DNA of 64,000 nucleotides from Nitrosomonas sp. (GCA_016703745.1 JADJBK010000006.1:1860001-1924000), one strand, 5' to 3'. Positions 25,698 to 35,494 are shown, counted from the stretch's first letter. The notes: generated by a model not told the origin, from the sequence alone. Made by a program: numbers and translations.

Positions 25698-25826
25698 ATG
25701 CAACAAAAACTTGAGGAAATACGAACCGCCAATCCCATTGGCGTAGTAGATTTAGCCTTAGTTCTGACTGATTCCCAGGTATTGATGTTAGGTATTGCGA
25801 TAACGCTCTGGAAGAATTATGGATGA
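25698..25826 (+). CDS. Possible 42-residue protein overlapping the CgeB-like gene
   Basis: ATG at 25698 opens a 42-codon frame ending TGA at 25826, overlapping the next gene's start by 8 bp. The product begins MQQKLEEIRTANPIGVVDLA and has a hydrophobic stretch near its C terminus. It could be a real small protein, a translation-coupling leader, or the displaced C terminus of a lost gene. No family recognised. The overlap geometry is the only support. Confidence 0.35.
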   Translation: MQQKLEEIRTANPIGVVDLALVLTDSQVLMLGIAITLWKNYG

Positions 25827-26994
25827 TGCAAGATTAAGAGCAGCACTCGGCTATTTAAAATTTAGGCGGGCGCCACGGGTTCTCATTTTCGATTCGGGTT
25901 ACCTTGTGGTTGGGGACGCAATTAATGCCGCTGAGGATTTGGGATGGAAGGTAGCAAAGTTGCCTGCTCAGAAAAAAGGTAGCGGCGAAAATCAGTTCGT
26001 AGCCGCATTATTAACTGCACTCGTCACTTATCAACCTGATTTTGTGCTCACTATCAATCACATCGGATTTGATGAGACAGGTGTGCTTGCGGCGTTGCTG
26101 GAACGATATGATATTCCAACAGCATCGTGGTTCGTCGATCACCCCATGCCTATTTTGGGGGCGGCCAACAAAAATGCAACTTCGAATTTGCAGTTATTCT
26201 GCTTCGAACGTACCGCATTTCCATGGCTTAGTAATAACGGTTATGGCGAGGCTGTTTTTTTGCCAACCGGGGCCAATGGTCGATTCTTTAATGCGGAGAA
26301 GACAGATCCGTTACAGATTGCGAGATTTCGTTTTCCTCTTTCTTTTGTGGGGCATTCCTGGTGGTTGAAGGCCAGAGTTGAACCATCGAAGCCGGTGCGT
26401 AAAGCTGCAAAAGAACTCTGGAACAAGCAAAAGGTTAATCGCGCCACTCTTGTCGGGTTGTGCGAGAAATTGCTTGAAAAAGAAGACAGGGAGCTATTTG
26501 CTGCCGTTCAGGTAGCGCTGGCCGAGGCATCCATGGATACCAGGAAAAGGTTAATTGATCGTTTTCGCGAGCTGAATGTGACGTTATTTGGCGATAAATA
26601 CTGGGAAAAGCTCTGCCCCGGCGTAAAGGTATTTTCTCCTCTTGACTATCACAATGAACTCCCTGCATTGTTCATGGGCAGTGACGTGAATCTGAATGTT
26701 ACTGCCGAACACATGCCCACCAGTGTAAATCAGCGGGTTTGGGATGTGCCTGCTGTAGGTGGGTTTTTACTCACCGATGCTCAGGAAGACGCGCTGAATG
26801 TATTCGTGGATGGCGAGAGCATGGCCTTTTATACTTCTCTTGATGAGGCTGGTTCAAAGGCGAGATTCTATCTGGCTCATGCGGAAATCCGCGCTCGAAT
26901 TTCCCTGAAAGGAGCGGCTATCATTCATCAGTCCCACTTGATGACCCATCGACTGCAGTATATGTATAACGTGATGAAGAAACGGTTTGGATAG
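25819..26994 (+). CDS. CgeB-like (DUF3880 / GT1-type) glycosyltransferase
   Basis: 391 residues. GT-B-like with two halves: an N-terminal part (RVLIFDSGYLVVGDAINAAE, then YQPDFVLTINHIGFDETG and TASWFVDHPMP) as in DUF3880 and CgeB-type proteins, and a C-terminal donor half with LFMGSDVNLNVTAEHMPTS and the block VNQRVWDVPAVGGFLLTD typical of Glyco_trans_1_2 domains. Substrate unknown; relatives modify flagellin, spore coat or surface glycans. There is no glycan or flagellar gene next to it, and the upstream DNA looks like IS debris, so it may be an orphan acquired or left behind. Convergent with the DASS transporter gene. Confidence 0.78.
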   Translation: MDDARLRAALGYLKFRRAPRVLIFDSGYLVVGDAINAAEDLGWKVAKLPAQKKGSGENQFVAALLTALVTYQPDFVLTINHIGFDETGVLAALLERYDIPTASWFVDHPMPILGAANKNATSNLQLFCFERTAFPWLSNNGYGEAVFLPTGANGRFFNAEKTDPLQIARFRFPLSFVGHSWWLKARVEPSKPVRKAAKELWNKQKVNRATLVGLCEKLLEKEDRELFAAVQVALAEASMDTRKRLIDRFRELNVTLFGDKYWEKLCPGVKVFSPLDYHNELPALFMGSDVNLNVTAEHMPTSVNQRVWDVPAVGGFLLTDAQEDALNVFVDGESMAFYTSLDEAGSKARFYLAHAEIRARISLKGAAIIHQSHLMTHRLQYMYNVMKKRFG

Positions 26995-27061
26995 GTAATG
27001 CTTGGTGAGAGGATGGGACTGATGCCGCTTTTGATTGTATGAATGCCTCAGAAAAAGATTG

Positions 27062-28528
27062 CTATGCAAAAATAACGGGGATCAACCAGTAAGTCAGAGT
27101 GGTAATGGCAATGATGGCAATCAGGTTCAACTTAAATCCGGTACTCGCCATTTGTGCAATGGTGACGTTTCCAGTGGCATAGACAACGGCGTTGGGTGCG
27201 GTTGCAACCGGCAGCATAAAGGCGCAGCTGGCTGCAAGGGTGGCAGGCGCAAAGAGCAGCATGGGGATGGGCATATCGCTGGCCATGGCCAATGCCGCGA
27301 TTACCGGCAGTAAAGTGGCAGTGGTGGCGGTATTGCTGGTGAGTTCGGTCATGAAGATGATCAGCGTGACCAGACCAGCGAGCATGATCAGTGGGGGAAG
27401 CATGGTTGCTCCGGACAGATATTCGCCGAGCCATAAGGCCAGACCGGTTTTCTCGATGCCATTAGCCAGGCTGAGTCCGGCGCCAAACAGCAGCAATACG
27501 CCCCAGGGAAGGTTGCGTGTTCGTTCCCAATCCATAAGCGCGCCATTTTTGTTGGATGGGTCTCCAGCGGGAATGACAAATATCAGGATGGCTCCGATGA
27601 CGGCAATCAGTGTGTCGTCCAGCCACAGCATCAAGGAAAAATACTGCTGAAAAGGAACCCGTAAAATCCAGGCCGTGGCAACCAGAATAAACACAACAGT
27701 AAGCCGTTTTTCTGGGGTCGATAAAACGCCAAGTTGTTGCAGTTCATTGGCAATTGAATCCTGCGAGAGGTGGATTTTACTGGCATCAACGGGGTAGGTC
27801 CATTTGTGCAATACCCACCAGGCCAGACACAGCAGCACCATCACGACAGGGACTCCCAGCAGCATCCAGTCGAGAAAACTGATGTCATATCCGTAGGTTT
27901 GGCGCATAAAAGCGGCAAGCAACATATTGGGTGGCGTGCCGATCAGCGTGCCCAGACCACCGATGCTGGCTGAATAAGCAATGCCGAGTACCAAACTCAG
28001 GACAAAACGATCGTGTTCGCACGTTTTGGTCAATCCGGATATCAGTGACAGCGCAATCGGAATCATCATCAGTGTGCTGGCAGTGTTACTGATCCACATC
28101 GACAGGAATGCGGTGATGCCCATCACACTGGCTAGCACCATCGCCGGGTGGCTGCCGGTGCGCATCAGAAGACTAAGTGCCAGTCTGCGATGCAGATTCC
28201 ACTTTTCCAGCCCCATGGCAATTAGAAAACCGCCCAGTAACAAAAAAATAGTTGGCGATGCATAAGGTGCGCTGCTCTCTGTGGTAGTCAGAATACCCAT
28301 TGCGGGAAAAAGTACGATGGGCAGCAGCGCCGTAACCGGAATAGGCAGCACCTCGGTTGTCCACCAGACGGCAAGCAACATGGCAATGCCGACCGTGCGC
28401 CATGCTAATACAGACATGCCTTCCGGTGCAGGTAGCAGGATTGTCATTATCAATAGAGCCGGTCCCGTCAGCCAGCCAATCACATTTGGCCGAAAAAAAA
28501 TTGCTGACGGAAATAATATATTTTTCAT
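27062..28528 (-). CDS. DASS/SLC13-family sodium-coupled di/tricarboxylate transporter
   Basis: 488 residues with about 11-12 membrane helices. The two sodium-binding SNT motifs are present, SNTASTLMMIPIAL in the first half and ELTSNTATTATLLPVIAALA in the second. IGTPPNMLLAAF and the C-terminal GVLLLFGAGLSLANG segment are also typical. The family imports succinate, malate, citrate or sulfate with sodium; the exact substrate cannot be read from these motifs. It is divergent from glnA, with no linked regulator. The frame is intact and of normal length. Confidence 0.88.
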   Translation of the reverse strand: MKNILFPSAIFFRPNVIGWLTGPALLIMTILLPAPEGMSVLAWRTVGIAMLLAVWWTTEVLPIPVTALLPIVLFPAMGILTTTESSAPYASPTIFLLLGGFLIAMGLEKWNLHRRLALSLLMRTGSHPAMVLASVMGITAFLSMWISNTASTLMMIPIALSLISGLTKTCEHDRFVLSLVLGIAYSASIGGLGTLIGTPPNMLLAAFMRQTYGYDISFLDWMLLGVPVVMVLLCLAWWVLHKWTYPVDASKIHLSQDSIANELQQLGVLSTPEKRLTVVFILVATAWILRVPFQQYFSLMLWLDDTLIAVIGAILIFVIPAGDPSNKNGALMDWERTRNLPWGVLLLFGAGLSLANGIEKTGLALWLGEYLSGATMLPPLIMLAGLVTLIIFMTELTSNTATTATLLPVIAALAMASDMPIPMLLFAPATLAASCAFMLPVATAPNAVVYATGNVTIAQMASTGFKLNLIAIIAITTLTYWLIPVIFA

Positions 28529-28761
28529 GGAATTATGTTTTAGACCGAAGTGACGAACGAGATAAGCTCTTATTGTAAGCGAGAAAATTGCTTGTAATTA
28601 CCGGCAATTCCCCGGATGAATAATATGTTGCAAACAGTTATAATTGCCTGCTGTAGAAGGTTCCTTGCTGTGCAGAGATTCTCTTTGACGTACCAACGCC
28701 TCCCTCATCCTAAGCCCGATGATGCTTGACCGATAATGTAATACCTCTGTGGAGAAAGACT

Positions 28762-30168
28762 GTGGTAGCTGATGTGATGAAAATGATCCAGGATCATGAA
28801 GTTAAATTTGTAGATTTACGTTTTACTGATACCAGCGGCAAGGAGCACCACGTTACCGTTCCTTCGCATGCATTTGGTGTTGACAAATTTGAAGATGGCC
28901 ATGCTTTTGACGGCTCCTCGATTGCTGGCTGGAAAGGTATTCAGGCTTCTGACATGCTCTTGATGCCTGATCCGGAAACAGCGTCATTGGATCCGTTCAT
29001 GGAAGAAACCACGTTGTTACTGACTTGTGATGTGGTAGATCCCTCCAATGGTCAGGGTTATAACCGTGATCCACGTTCACTGGCAAAAAGGGGCGAGATC
29101 TATCTGAAATCGACTGGAATAGGTGATACTGCATTTTTAGGCCCCGAGTTGGAATTTTTTATTTTTGATTCAGTGCGCTGGCATACCGATATGTCGGGCT
29201 GTTCACTCAAAATAGAATCCGAAGAAGCCACCTGGAGTAGCAAAAGAAGCTATGACAGTGGAAATTCCGGACATCGCCCAGCTATCAAGGGTGGTTATTT
29301 TCCGGTGCCACCAGTAGATTCCCTGCACGATATTCGCTCTGCGATGTGCATGATTCTGGATGAACTTGGCATTCCGGTGGAAGTGCATCATCACGAAGTA
29401 GCCAATGCAGGTCAGTGCGAAATCGGGACGCGTTTCAGCAGTTTGGTTAAACGCGCAGACTGGAATCAAACTATGAAGTATGTGATTCACAATGTCGCTA
29501 TTTCGTATGGCAAGACCGCAACATTCATGCCTAAACCCATCGTCGGCGACAATGGTTCCGGCATGCATGTTCATCAATCCATCTGGAAGGATGACAAGAA
29601 TCTGTTTGCTGGCAATGGTTATGCGGGCATGTCGGAACTCGCACTTTATTATATTGGTGGTGTCATGAAGCATGCAAAGGCGCTGAATGCGATTACCAAT
29701 CCTGGAACCAATTCCTACAAACGCCTGGTGGCCGGTTACGAAGCGCCGATCAACATTGCCTACTCGGCAAGTAATCGCTCGGCTGCAATCAGAATACCCT
29801 ACGCAAGCAATCCCAAACAGCGCCGCATCGAAATCCGTTTTCCGGATCCGTCTGCCAATCCTTATCTGGCCTTTACGGCATTATTAATGGCGGGGCTCGA
29901 TGGTATTCAGAACAAGATTCATCCGGGAGAGCCCATGGATAAGAATTTGTATGATCTGCCACCCGAAGAGGCATCCATGGTGCCGAACACTTGCGCTTCA
30001 CTCGAAGAAGCGCTGGAAAATCTTGATCGCGATCGGGAATTCCTGACACGAGGTAATGTTTTCTCCAATGACATGATCGATGGCTTTATTGCACTCAAAT
30101 CAGAGGAGGCAACCTTGCTGCGCATGACTACGCATCCGGTGGAATTTGCCATGTATTACAGCTTGTAG
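28762..30168 (+). CDS. glnA: Type I glutamine synthetase GlnA
   Basis: 468 residues from the GTG at 28762, which follows GGAGA at 28751-28755. The frame stays open 12 codons further upstream, but those residues do not fit the family and precede the ribosome-binding site. Landmarks: DGSSIAGWKGIQASDMLLMPD, the PATP-type region GDNGSGMHVHQSIW, NRSAAIRIPY, and the adenylylation loop NLYDLPPEE with the target Tyr at residue 397, showing it is the GSI-beta form regulated by covalent AMP addition. It assimilates ammonium into glutamine. About 230 bp separate it from the divergent transporter; I could not pick a convincing promoter there. Confidence 0.96.
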   Translation: MVADVMKMIQDHEVKFVDLRFTDTSGKEHHVTVPSHAFGVDKFEDGHAFDGSSIAGWKGIQASDMLLMPDPETASLDPFMEETTLLLTCDVVDPSNGQGYNRDPRSLAKRGEIYLKSTGIGDTAFLGPELEFFIFDSVRWHTDMSGCSLKIESEEATWSSKRSYDSGNSGHRPAIKGGYFPVPPVDSLHDIRSAMCMILDELGIPVEVHHHEVANAGQCEIGTRFSSLVKRADWNQTMKYVIHNVAISYGKTATFMPKPIVGDNGSGMHVHQSIWKDDKNLFAGNGYAGMSELALYYIGGVMKHAKALNAITNPGTNSYKRLVAGYEAPINIAYSASNRSAAIRIPYASNPKQRRIEIRFPDPSANPYLAFTALLMAGLDGIQNKIHPGEPMDKNLYDLPPEEASMVPNTCASLEEALENLDRDREFLTRGNVFSNDMIDGFIALKSEEATLLRMTTHPVEFAMYYSL

Positions 30169-30282
30169 AAAAGACGGCAAAAATGCTGCTTATCCCCTTT
30201 TTGTCAGGGGGGGAATTGAACTAGAATCCGGCTTCATTCGTTCTGAAACACTGTTTTGCTCAGATCAGGTCGAGGTTCCTGC

Positions 30283-30756
30283 ATGAAGATATTTTATTTT
30301 TTCTCTTGGCTGCTGTTGGGGTTGTTCTGTACTTTTCCGCTGGCATGTCTTTCTTCCGGTATCTATAAAGTTGAAGATGAGAAGGGACACGTCACTTATA
30401 CCAACACGCCATCGGTTATGGGTAAACGAACAGACGCAAAAAAACTGACTGGAGCAGCATCCATAAACATCATTACTCCCCGGAGTGCGGTTAAAACGAG
30501 ATATGAAAATCTGGCTGTGGCGTCACGCTATGAAGATAACAGCTCAGCAGGATTACAAAAGCACGATCTCGATGCTTATCTCATTACGGATCAGAAATCT
30601 GCAACCCAATCCAGACGCCTGGGTAACAGTCTACGTGTTCCGGATATCTCCACCATACCAACAAGCCGCACGACCCGAGAAAAATTTGCGCATGATCAAC
30701 TGAGTATCGATGATTACAACATTCAGGTATTCGATTTGAAGATTAGAAGCTATTGA
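30283..30756 (+). CDS. DUF4124-domain secreted protein
   Basis: 157 residues from the ATG at 30283, which begins a clear signal peptide (MKIFYFFSWLLLGLFCTFP). Directly after it is a DUF4124-type motif (SGIYKVEDEKGHVTYTNTPS), a small envelope-located domain common in beta- and gammaproteobacteria and of unknown function. The rest is polar and low in recognisable structure. It lies between glnA and rdgC on the same strand, but the 115-bp and 187-bp gaps suggest separate transcription. An upstream in-frame start at 30256 would hide the signal peptide and is not preferred. Confidence 0.75.
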   Translation: MKIFYFFSWLLLGLFCTFPLACLSSGIYKVEDEKGHVTYTNTPSVMGKRTDAKKLTGAASINIITPRSAVKTRYENLAVASRYEDNSSAGLQKHDLDAYLITDQKSATQSRRLGNSLRVPDISTIPTSRTTREKFAHDQLSIDDYNIQVFDLKIRSY

Positions 30757-30943
30757 TTTTCGAATGGCTCAGTTGATCATTTTTGCTTCTATCTGGCAAA
30801 GAAACCACCAATAACTGCATCACGGTACTGCTCAGAGGCGGTAAAATTGCATCTCTATCCTGCTGAAATCAGCATGCCTTGCATGAGCAATCTTTGGTAT
30901 GCGTTACATAGCCCTTCATATTCATAACCAGTGAGTTGGATCA

Positions 30944-31825
30944 ATGTGGTTTAAAAATTTACAGATTTATCGTGTCGATGGATGGCAAATGACATCAGTC
31001 GAACTTGAAGCGTTACTGTCCAAGCGAGTATTGCAAACCTGCACAAGCATGGAAATGCAAAGTATCGGCTGGGTGCCGCCCGGCATCGAAGAAGTCAGCC
31101 TGGTTTATGCGCGTGGTGAGCAACTATTGATTGCCCTGGGGGTTGAGAAAAAGCTGTTACCAGCATCGGTAGTCAATCAGTTGGCCAGTGTTCGTGCGCA
31201 GGAGATGGAGGCCAGGCAGGGATATGCACCAGGACGTAAACAAAAGAAGGAAATTAAGGAGGCGGCTTATTACGAGCTGTTGTCACGTGCTTTTGCTATT
31301 CGGCAAAAAATCCATGTGTGGATAGACCCGGTTGATGGCTGGTTTGGTATTGATAATGCCAATATTGCGAAAGCAGATACGGTGGCGGAAGCTTTTCTGA
31401 AATCGGCTTCGGCAATCACGCTCAGACGGGTTGATACAACCATGGCGCCGGCCTCAGCCATGACGGGCTGGTTATCTGGCGATCTCCTGCCACAGGTATT
31501 TTCCATCGACGCAGATAGCATTTTTCGCAGTCGGAGCGATAAAAAGGTTTCCATCAGCTATAACCGACAGCCGTTGGATGAACAGGATATTGCGCGGCAC
31601 GTTAAGGATGGCAAGGAAGTGACCAAGTTAGCGCTCACTTGGCAGGATAGGATTTCATTTATGCTGGATGAGAATTTGCTGGTTAAGCGATTGACCTTGC
31701 AGGATATCGAAAAAGAGCCGGCTGATTCTGCCCAGGATAGATTTGATAGTGATTTTCATATGATGACGGCAGAGTTGAAACTGCTGCTGCCAGACTTGCT
31801 GGATGCGCTCGGTGGTGAAGCGTAA
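30944..31825 (+). CDS. rdgC: Recombination-associated protein RdgC
   Basis: 293 residues, close to the 300 usual for RdgC. The N terminus MWFKNLQIYRVDGW and the segments WVPPGIEEVSLVYARGEQLLIALG and RQGYAPGRKQKKEIKE are diagnostic; the Arg/Lys cluster there contributes to DNA binding. RdgC forms a ring-shaped dimer around double-stranded DNA and modulates RecA. The frame is intact, and the gene runs convergently towards the DUF748 gene with 9 bp between stops. Confidence 0.93.
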   Translation: MWFKNLQIYRVDGWQMTSVELEALLSKRVLQTCTSMEMQSIGWVPPGIEEVSLVYARGEQLLIALGVEKKLLPASVVNQLASVRAQEMEARQGYAPGRKQKKEIKEAAYYELLSRAFAIRQKIHVWIDPVDGWFGIDNANIAKADTVAEAFLKSASAITLRRVDTTMAPASAMTGWLSGDLLPQVFSIDADSIFRSRSDKKVSISYNRQPLDEQDIARHVKDGKEVTKLALTWQDRISFMLDENLLVKRLTLQDIEKEPADSAQDRFDSDFHMMTAELKLLLPDLLDALGGEA

Positions 31826-31834
31826 TTGCGGATG

Positions 31835-34800
31835 CTAGCGTATTGAGAACTGAACGCGATTATTCTGCTGCTCACTGCTTTCTGCTGCTTCAGTTTTGCT
31901 GCCTAACAGAAAAATACGCTCATTGGAAATTTCTCCCTGCTCGATCAGCCACGTGTACGCAGCGCTGGCGCGTTGCTCAGCCAGTCTGCGCAAATCATCC
32001 TCGCTGATTTCGGTATGCTTCAGGATCAGTTCTTCCATTTCCCTTGCGGGTAAACTCTTGGTTAATCCAATGAAATTTTTAGGTTTTTCAAATTTTTCAT
32101 CTTTGTAAATAACTTCCAGATATCGGTCATAGTCAGCATCATCGAGTTCGATTTCGTCAACTGTGCTACTTGCCTGGCCTTTCTTCGCGGTATCAGTAAT
32201 TTTCCGATTTTTGATCTTTTGTTTGAGCAACGCGCGCTTGAGTTCGTCGTGATCATAAACTGAATCCGCCAGCCCGGTAATTTCGAGATTGAGTGCAGGA
32301 CGATCCTGCAGGATTTGTGAGAGGGATTGCAGTCGCTGTATGGCGGCCTCATCCAACATTGCCTGGCCTGGAGAAAAACTCAGCTCGGATAATGATTCGT
32401 CATCACCGAGCAGTGAGCCCAGTAATGCGAAAGGGGCAGTTGCCGCCTTGGTCAGGATATTGAGAAACGCTTCCCAGATAATACTGCCAATGCTGAACTG
32501 GGGATCATTGATCGAGCCGCTGAGCGGCAGGCGCAGATTGATTTCACCACGCCGGTTCTGCAATAGGGAAATTGCCAGATTGAGTGGCAATGAAACCGCA
32601 TCTGGACTCTCAACCTTGTCACCTAGTTTCAACTGATCGAGAAAAATCTGATTCTGTGCACTTAACTGTTCGTTTTCCACGTGGTAATTGACATCGACTG
32701 AGAGCTTGCCCTTCTGGATGGCGTAACCGACATATCTGCCCGAGTAGGGACTGAACGGCGGCATATCGATTCCCTTCGCGGTCGCCGTCAGATCCAGAAA
32801 AAAGGTTTTACCGAGAAAATCACCTTTCCCTTTGATGGTCAGTGGCGCAGACCGATCGACTGCGCCGAGAATATCAATAGTGGTGGTCTTGTCTGGACGT
32901 ATTGGTCCGATCTGTCCTTTCAGTCCCGTCAGATTGGCGCGGTAATTCGGCTGAATAAACTGGTCGGTGAAGTTGATATGGCCATTACGCAAACTGATCT
33001 GATCGATTCGGAGTGGCAGTTCGCCAGTTGTGGTCGCTGATGAGGCAGCAACTTCCGGTGTGGCAGTCGTCTTGTCAGTATGGGTTTCATCCTTGCGCAC
33101 GACGTCGCCAAGATTAAGTTTACCTGCCGAAGTTAATAGCAGGCGGGCAAAAAAATCGCGTAGTGTGATTGTTCCAATTTCTGTGCGAAGTGTTGTGCTA
33201 TCAAAATGAATGGTCGAAAAGTCGATTGCTTTCCAGCGTAACAGTTCCGCAGAATTCCGTTTGTCCAGTACATTGAAATCCGCCAGTTGTGCATTACCGT
33301 CAACCTTGATGCTAACAGTTTTGTGTTCATCAGGCTGAGCGTTGATATTGCCTTGAAAGGAAAAGTCACCTCGGGTCAGCAAGGTGTGGTGGTGATCTTC
33401 TGCCCAACCTTGCAACGAAACGAGGTCAACATTTTGTAAATTTAGCGTCATCGCCGCCAGCAAGGGGTTCCAGGCAAATGATCCCTGGATATCGACGTGC
33501 CCATGCTGGTTAACCCTGGCTTGCAATCCCAAAGCCAGCGGCTCTGATCCGTTCAGGTCAATGTGATCAAGTGTCAGATTCATCTTTTCGATCATCATTG
33601 GCGCTGCTTTGGGCAGATTGTGATCATCAAATCGTAGAGACGCATCAACCAGTTTGACCTGGCCAATACTGACTTTCCATCGATCACCAGACTGATCGGA
33701 TTCGGTTTTTGCCGCAGCGAGGGTCGATGGTGATGATATATCCGGTTTTCGTCCGGGAATTGGGGTGATCGTTGCGGCTGATATTATGTGCGAGTCACTA
33801 TCAGGTATATCAGATATAACGGGTGCCGCTGCAATGTAAGCAGGTTTGGTCGCAGGAAATGGGATGACCTGAGTGACAATGGGTTTACTGCCAGGAATGG
33901 GAATCAGGATTGGTATGGATTGGGATATCTGTGCGTCGGATGCCATTCTATCCGGTGCTATTTGTCGAGAACGGGATGTATACGGGACGGACTCAAATAG
34001 CTGGTGCCAGTCAAGCGTTCCAGTCTTGAGTCGCTGCAGAGATGCAGACAAATTTTCCAGTGTGATATGGTCAATTTTAATCTGTTGTTGCGAGCGATCG
34101 ACGCCAATTTCACCAATGCTGAATTTGGGCAGATACAAGGCAGGCTCGGTCTTGCCCTGTGCAATCAGCGAGAGATCCGTCAGGGTTAGCGCCAGTTTTG
34201 AGAGGGATTCCGCTGCAAGGTGAACTGCTGGTAACTGGACATCCAATCGTTCAAGTTTTACATCGTATGGTGATGCAACCGCAAGATTTTCAACTGCTAA
34301 TTGCTTGAGAGCCACTTTTCCGGATAACGTAATGCTGGGTGCGGCTCCTTTGCGCTGCAGGAAAGTCAGTTGCAGATCACTATCGAGCAGACCCGCAAGC
34401 AGGTGTAGTCCGGGTGGCAGCGGTATGTAGCCCGTGAGAGTGGTCAGATCAATATCATCGAACGTGAGTGCCAGGCTTGCTTCCCGATCATCCATGAATG
34501 GCCGTGCCTTACCTGCCAATGCTATAGGCGCATCATTAACCAGGGCGTTAAAGTATGGCTCCACCCAATTGACTTGCGCGCTCTCAAAATTGGCAAGAAA
34601 GGGAATGCCAATATTGATCGTTGTAATACGCTGAATGCTGTCAGCTACACGATCATCAAACTCAACATAACCATCTATGATCTGGATATTGCTGATGGAG
34701 AACTTCGATTCACTTTTGTCGACAGAGGCATGATCAGATGATTGTGATGCTCCAAACTTTGCGAGCAGATCCGAAATGTTAAGTGATTCATTTTTTTCCT

Positions 34801-35185
34801 GCCGCAGATAAAAGCTGGGTTTTGTCAGGGTAATAGCTTTTATGACGGGCGCCAATCGAAAGAGGGATTCGATACTGAGATCGACATATAATCTTTCAAA
34901 TGCAAGAGACGTATCGTCTGCAACCCGTTTTTCACCAATATGAAACCCGTGAACCAGCAATTCGAGCGAATAAGGTCTGATCTCGATAGCCTGAATCGAT
35001 ACTGGCCGTTCCAGCTCCCGTGAGAGCATTGCTTCTGCCTGGTTCCTGGCAAAGTCGGGTAACCAGAAATATCCCAGTAGCCCAAATAGAACAGCAAGCG
35101 CCAAAGCCACACTCAGTCCTATACCTGCGCGTTTCCAGGTTTTTCTATGAACTGAGCATGGTGGCCGGTTGGCAGGAATAGTCAT
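31835..35185 (-). CDS. Large DUF748/AsmA-like envelope protein
   Basis: 1116 residues. One N-terminal membrane helix (about 20-42) followed by long beta-rich DUF748 repeats of the AsmA/YhdP/TamB type, proteins that span the periplasm and have been linked to lipid transport and outer-membrane integrity. Three related Pro-rich stretches (PIPGSKP, PFPATKP, PIPGRKP) occur between about residues 425 and 485 in what looks like a linker. The C-terminal ~170 residues (about 945 on) contain an OmpA-like peptidoglycan-associated segment: LSFSPGQAMLDEAAIQRLQ, AYTWLIEQGEISNERIFLLG and an ending NNRVQFSIR. The gene stands alone and is convergent with rdgC. Confidence 0.8.
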   Translation of the reverse strand: MTIPANRPPCSVHRKTWKRAGIGLSVALALAVLFGLLGYFWLPDFARNQAEAMLSRELERPVSIQAIEIRPYSLELLVHGFHIGEKRVADDTSLAFERLYVDLSIESLFRLAPVIKAITLTKPSFYLRQEKNESLNISDLLAKFGASQSSDHASVDKSESKFSISNIQIIDGYVEFDDRVADSIQRITTINIGIPFLANFESAQVNWVEPYFNALVNDAPIALAGKARPFMDDREASLALTFDDIDLTTLTGYIPLPPGLHLLAGLLDSDLQLTFLQRKGAAPSITLSGKVALKQLAVENLAVASPYDVKLERLDVQLPAVHLAAESLSKLALTLTDLSLIAQGKTEPALYLPKFSIGEIGVDRSQQQIKIDHITLENLSASLQRLKTGTLDWHQLFESVPYTSRSRQIAPDRMASDAQISQSIPILIPIPGSKPIVTQVIPFPATKPAYIAAAPVISDIPDSDSHIISAATITPIPGRKPDISSPSTLAAAKTESDQSGDRWKVSIGQVKLVDASLRFDDHNLPKAAPMMIEKMNLTLDHIDLNGSEPLALGLQARVNQHGHVDIQGSFAWNPLLAAMTLNLQNVDLVSLQGWAEDHHHTLLTRGDFSFQGNINAQPDEHKTVSIKVDGNAQLADFNVLDKRNSAELLRWKAIDFSTIHFDSTTLRTEIGTITLRDFFARLLLTSAGKLNLGDVVRKDETHTDKTTATPEVAASSATTTGELPLRIDQISLRNGHINFTDQFIQPNYRANLTGLKGQIGPIRPDKTTTIDILGAVDRSAPLTIKGKGDFLGKTFFLDLTATAKGIDMPPFSPYSGRYVGYAIQKGKLSVDVNYHVENEQLSAQNQIFLDQLKLGDKVESPDAVSLPLNLAISLLQNRRGEINLRLPLSGSINDPQFSIGSIIWEAFLNILTKAATAPFALLGSLLGDDESLSELSFSPGQAMLDEAAIQRLQSLSQILQDRPALNLEITGLADSVYDHDELKRALLKQKIKNRKITDTAKKGQASSTVDEIELDDADYDRYLEVIYKDEKFEKPKNFIGLTKSLPAREMEELILKHTEISEDDLRRLAEQRASAAYTWLIEQGEISNERIFLLGSKTEAAESSEQQNNRVQFSIR

Positions 35186-35232
35186 TTCTGATACGGTTTC
35201 AAGCTATAGGTGCAGGTTTGTAAATAGTTACT

Positions 35233-35488
35233 GGGCATCTCTAAAAAGTTTTCTTTAACTATTATGGTATGCGGCAAAAATATTTTTGGCTATGTCATCG
35301 TTAGTTAGTGGTTGTCATGTAACCCAATGAATTTAAAGAAAAATATCAATTATTGGTTTTTTGGCTAATGGCTTGTTTATAAATGATAAATAGTGTTTAT
35401 TTGCAGTGACCAACAATTAACGATGACATAGCCATATTTTTTGTTCGCATCACGCTTTATTTGAGGTGCCTAATTTTTAGAGACGCTC
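35233..35488. repeat. 256-bp MITE-like inverted-repeat element
   Basis: The ends are inverted copies: GGGCATCTCTAAAAA from 35233 and, read from the other strand at 35488, GAGCGTCTCTAAAAA. Inside lies a perfect 16-bp pair, GGCTATGTCATCGTTA at 35288-35303 and its complement at 35418-35433, within arms of about 80 bp. The AT-rich centre has no gene. This is the structure of a miniature transposon, or of an IS remnant folded on itself. It fills the gap between the DUF748 gene and the small membrane protein; no convincing target duplication seen. Confidence 0.65.
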
Positions 35489-35494
35489 TATTAC

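Noticed and set aside
28530..28761. Sigma-54-type promoter upstream of glnA
   Set aside because: I looked for GG-N10-GC pairs. The best candidate (near AAGGTTCCTTGC) has the wrong spacing, so nothing is called.
30170..30225. Hairpin with CCCC/GGGG arms after glnA
   Set aside because: The stem is only 4 bp and no T-run follows; not called as a terminator.
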